Positions 62,701-64,000 of a stretch of 64,000 bases of DNA are shown one piece after another. The notes under the pieces were generated by a model. The model did not search any database. It had not been told where the DNA came from and saw only the letters and a program-made list of their open reading frames with translations. Source of the DNA: Climacteris rufus (Eukaryota > Chordata > Aves > Passeriformes > Climacteridae); contig VZRZ01000585.1 in NCBI GenBank assembly GCA_013398175.1, positions 186,001 through 250,000 of the forward strand, given 5' to 3'. Position numbers and translations under genes: made by a program. Each line of letters begins with the position of its first letter. The first letter of the stretch is position 1.

Positions 62701-63215
62701 ATTCTGTCAAAAGTCAACTAAGAATCTGGAAAACACAAGAATTCTTCCCTCATCTTTTTTGATTTGTTTTAGAACCTGCTTGGTACAAGTGCCTTGATGC
62801 CAAGTAAACCATTTGCATTTCCACATATTATTTTGGTTTTTTTTCCTACTGTTGGCCATTTTAATCTAAAATAGAAGTGTCTGCACAGTGACTGCAAAAA
62901 GCCCCATTTCTGGTGTGTTACATGTGCTTTCCCAAATTCTACAGCTCTTGCTGGTAAATACAAACTAGCAGTTGTAGATCATCATATGTATATATGTGTG
63001 TATATATGCTGCTTTTAATACAGAAACTGAGCTCTCTTGCCCTGTTCCCATGACAGTGGCAGCTGCCCAGCTAGTCAGGGTAAGATTGGGATGCTCAGGG
63101 GCTGAGGTGTGCCCAGCCTAACTTTGCTTTGGGGTAATGTAATAAATAGCTATGATTTGTTCCTGGAAATTTTATGATTGCAGAAAAATTATAGGATAAC
63201 ACAGTCATTTTTATT

Positions 63216-63243
63216 TGGTTGGTTTGTTGGTTTTTTTTTTTTT
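63216..63243. repeat. T/G tract and poly-T
   Basis: GGTTGGTTTGTTGG followed by 13 T. Simple sequence. Confidence 0.7.
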
Positions 63244-64000
63244 CAAAATTGGTACTATTATTTTCTTTCAGTAAGTGCCTGAAAAATTACTACCTGCAAG
63301 AGTCTTGAATATTATTTTATTTATTACAAGCAGAAACACCAATATCCTTCCCAAACTTCTGTATTCAAGCTGGTTTAGAGCACATGGCATTGGGCAGCTG
63401 AGCCACATGGTGCAGGAAGGTTGCCAGTGTGGTGTTTGCTATGTTTTCTACCCTTGCAGGTGCTCATGCTTGCCCTCTGGAAACAAATATCCAGCCTTGG
63501 CAAGAACTAAAATCCCAGCATTTATGCTCTTGTTATGCCTGTGATTCATCCCTGCTGCCCTACTCTGTTAGCTGTAGCAAAACCTCCTCTTAGCCCTTCT
63601 TGCACCAGGGAAATCAGGCCTTGGTGTGGAAAGTGTGTAACCAACATCTGCAGCTGGGCTCTTTGGAGATGAGGCTCTGTTCTGCTATGTCATGTGTGCA
63701 CAAAGAAAGAGAGAAAGCAAAAATCAGGTCACAAGTTGGGCTTTTTTCCCCTTGGCTAAAGGGGGAAATGAAGAATCCATCCTGGTTAGGGTCAAGTAGT
63801 TCTCTCTGGCAAGGCAGTTCCAGATGTGTTCTTCCATTAGCTCAGCATCCTGACACTGAACCACTTTCTTCTATAGCTGCTGTTGCAAGGCCAAGTATCT
63901 TCAGTAACTGTAGCCTCTATTTATTTAGAACAAAACCTCAACTGTGTTAAATCCAACTCCTGAAGTTATTGGTTGGAGTAAAGCTTGAATATCATGTGTA

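Larger units (their letters stand above)
58867..64000. other. Unique non-coding DNA with microsatellite and T/G tracts
   Basis: Contains an (AT)n run at 59550-59571, the long T/G tract at 59600-59730, a short TATG/TA-rich run at 62986-63010 and a T/G plus poly-T run at 63216-63243. No gene or transposon was recognised up to the window end. Confidence 0.5.

Overview
The window looks like nuclear DNA of a bird, AT-rich and apparently without protein-coding exons. The diagnosis rests on mobile elements. About a dozen 5'-truncated CR1 LINE copies are present, several ending in the avian CR1 tail of ATTCTATG-like octamers. There is also one complete solo LTR of about 1.04 kb whose sequence I recognise as a long avian ERVL-type LTR common in songbirds and related Neoaves. 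Nothing prokaryotic is visible: no operons, and the many short open frames behave like chance frames in AT-rich DNA.

Layout. 1-5.2 kb: unique AT-rich DNA with one 221-codon open frame of unknown meaning. 5.2-9.2 kb: two CR1 tails. 9.2-14.1 kb: unique or very decayed DNA, then a CR1 copy on the minus strand carrying part of the reverse transcriptase joined directly to its 3' tail. 14.1-25.4 kb: mostly unique DNA with three CR1 tails on the minus strand (18.3, 20.0 and 22.7 kb) and a 1.2 kb plus-strand CR1 copy (24.2-25.4 kb) that keeps reverse transcriptase motifs A, B and C in disrupted form. 25.4-35.2 kb: about 9.9 kb without a recognisable transposon. 35.2-39.7 kb: two CR1 copies flanking a small GC-rich, CpG-containing minisatellite of 56-bp units (36.4-36.7 kb). 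39.7-54.9 kb: unique DNA, a divergent pair of CR1 tails at 47.0-47.2 kb and a 28-bp tandem repeat at 49.45-49.65 kb. 54.88-55.92 kb: the solo LTR, bounded by a perfect 5-bp target duplication. 55.9-64 kb: two further CR1 tails, an (AT)n microsatellite, a long T/G-rich tract and unique DNA.

No complete gene, tRNA, rRNA, snRNA or CRISPR array could be supported. By eye the plus strand has more T than A and more G than C, and most CR1 copies lie on the minus strand. Both would fit an intron of a gene transcribed on the plus strand, but this is inference. I found no new multi-gene system. The most informative items are the exactly bounded LTR, the internally deleted CR1, the divergent CR1 pair, the two minisatellites, a near-perfect palindrome at 15.1 kb and a few unexplained open frames.
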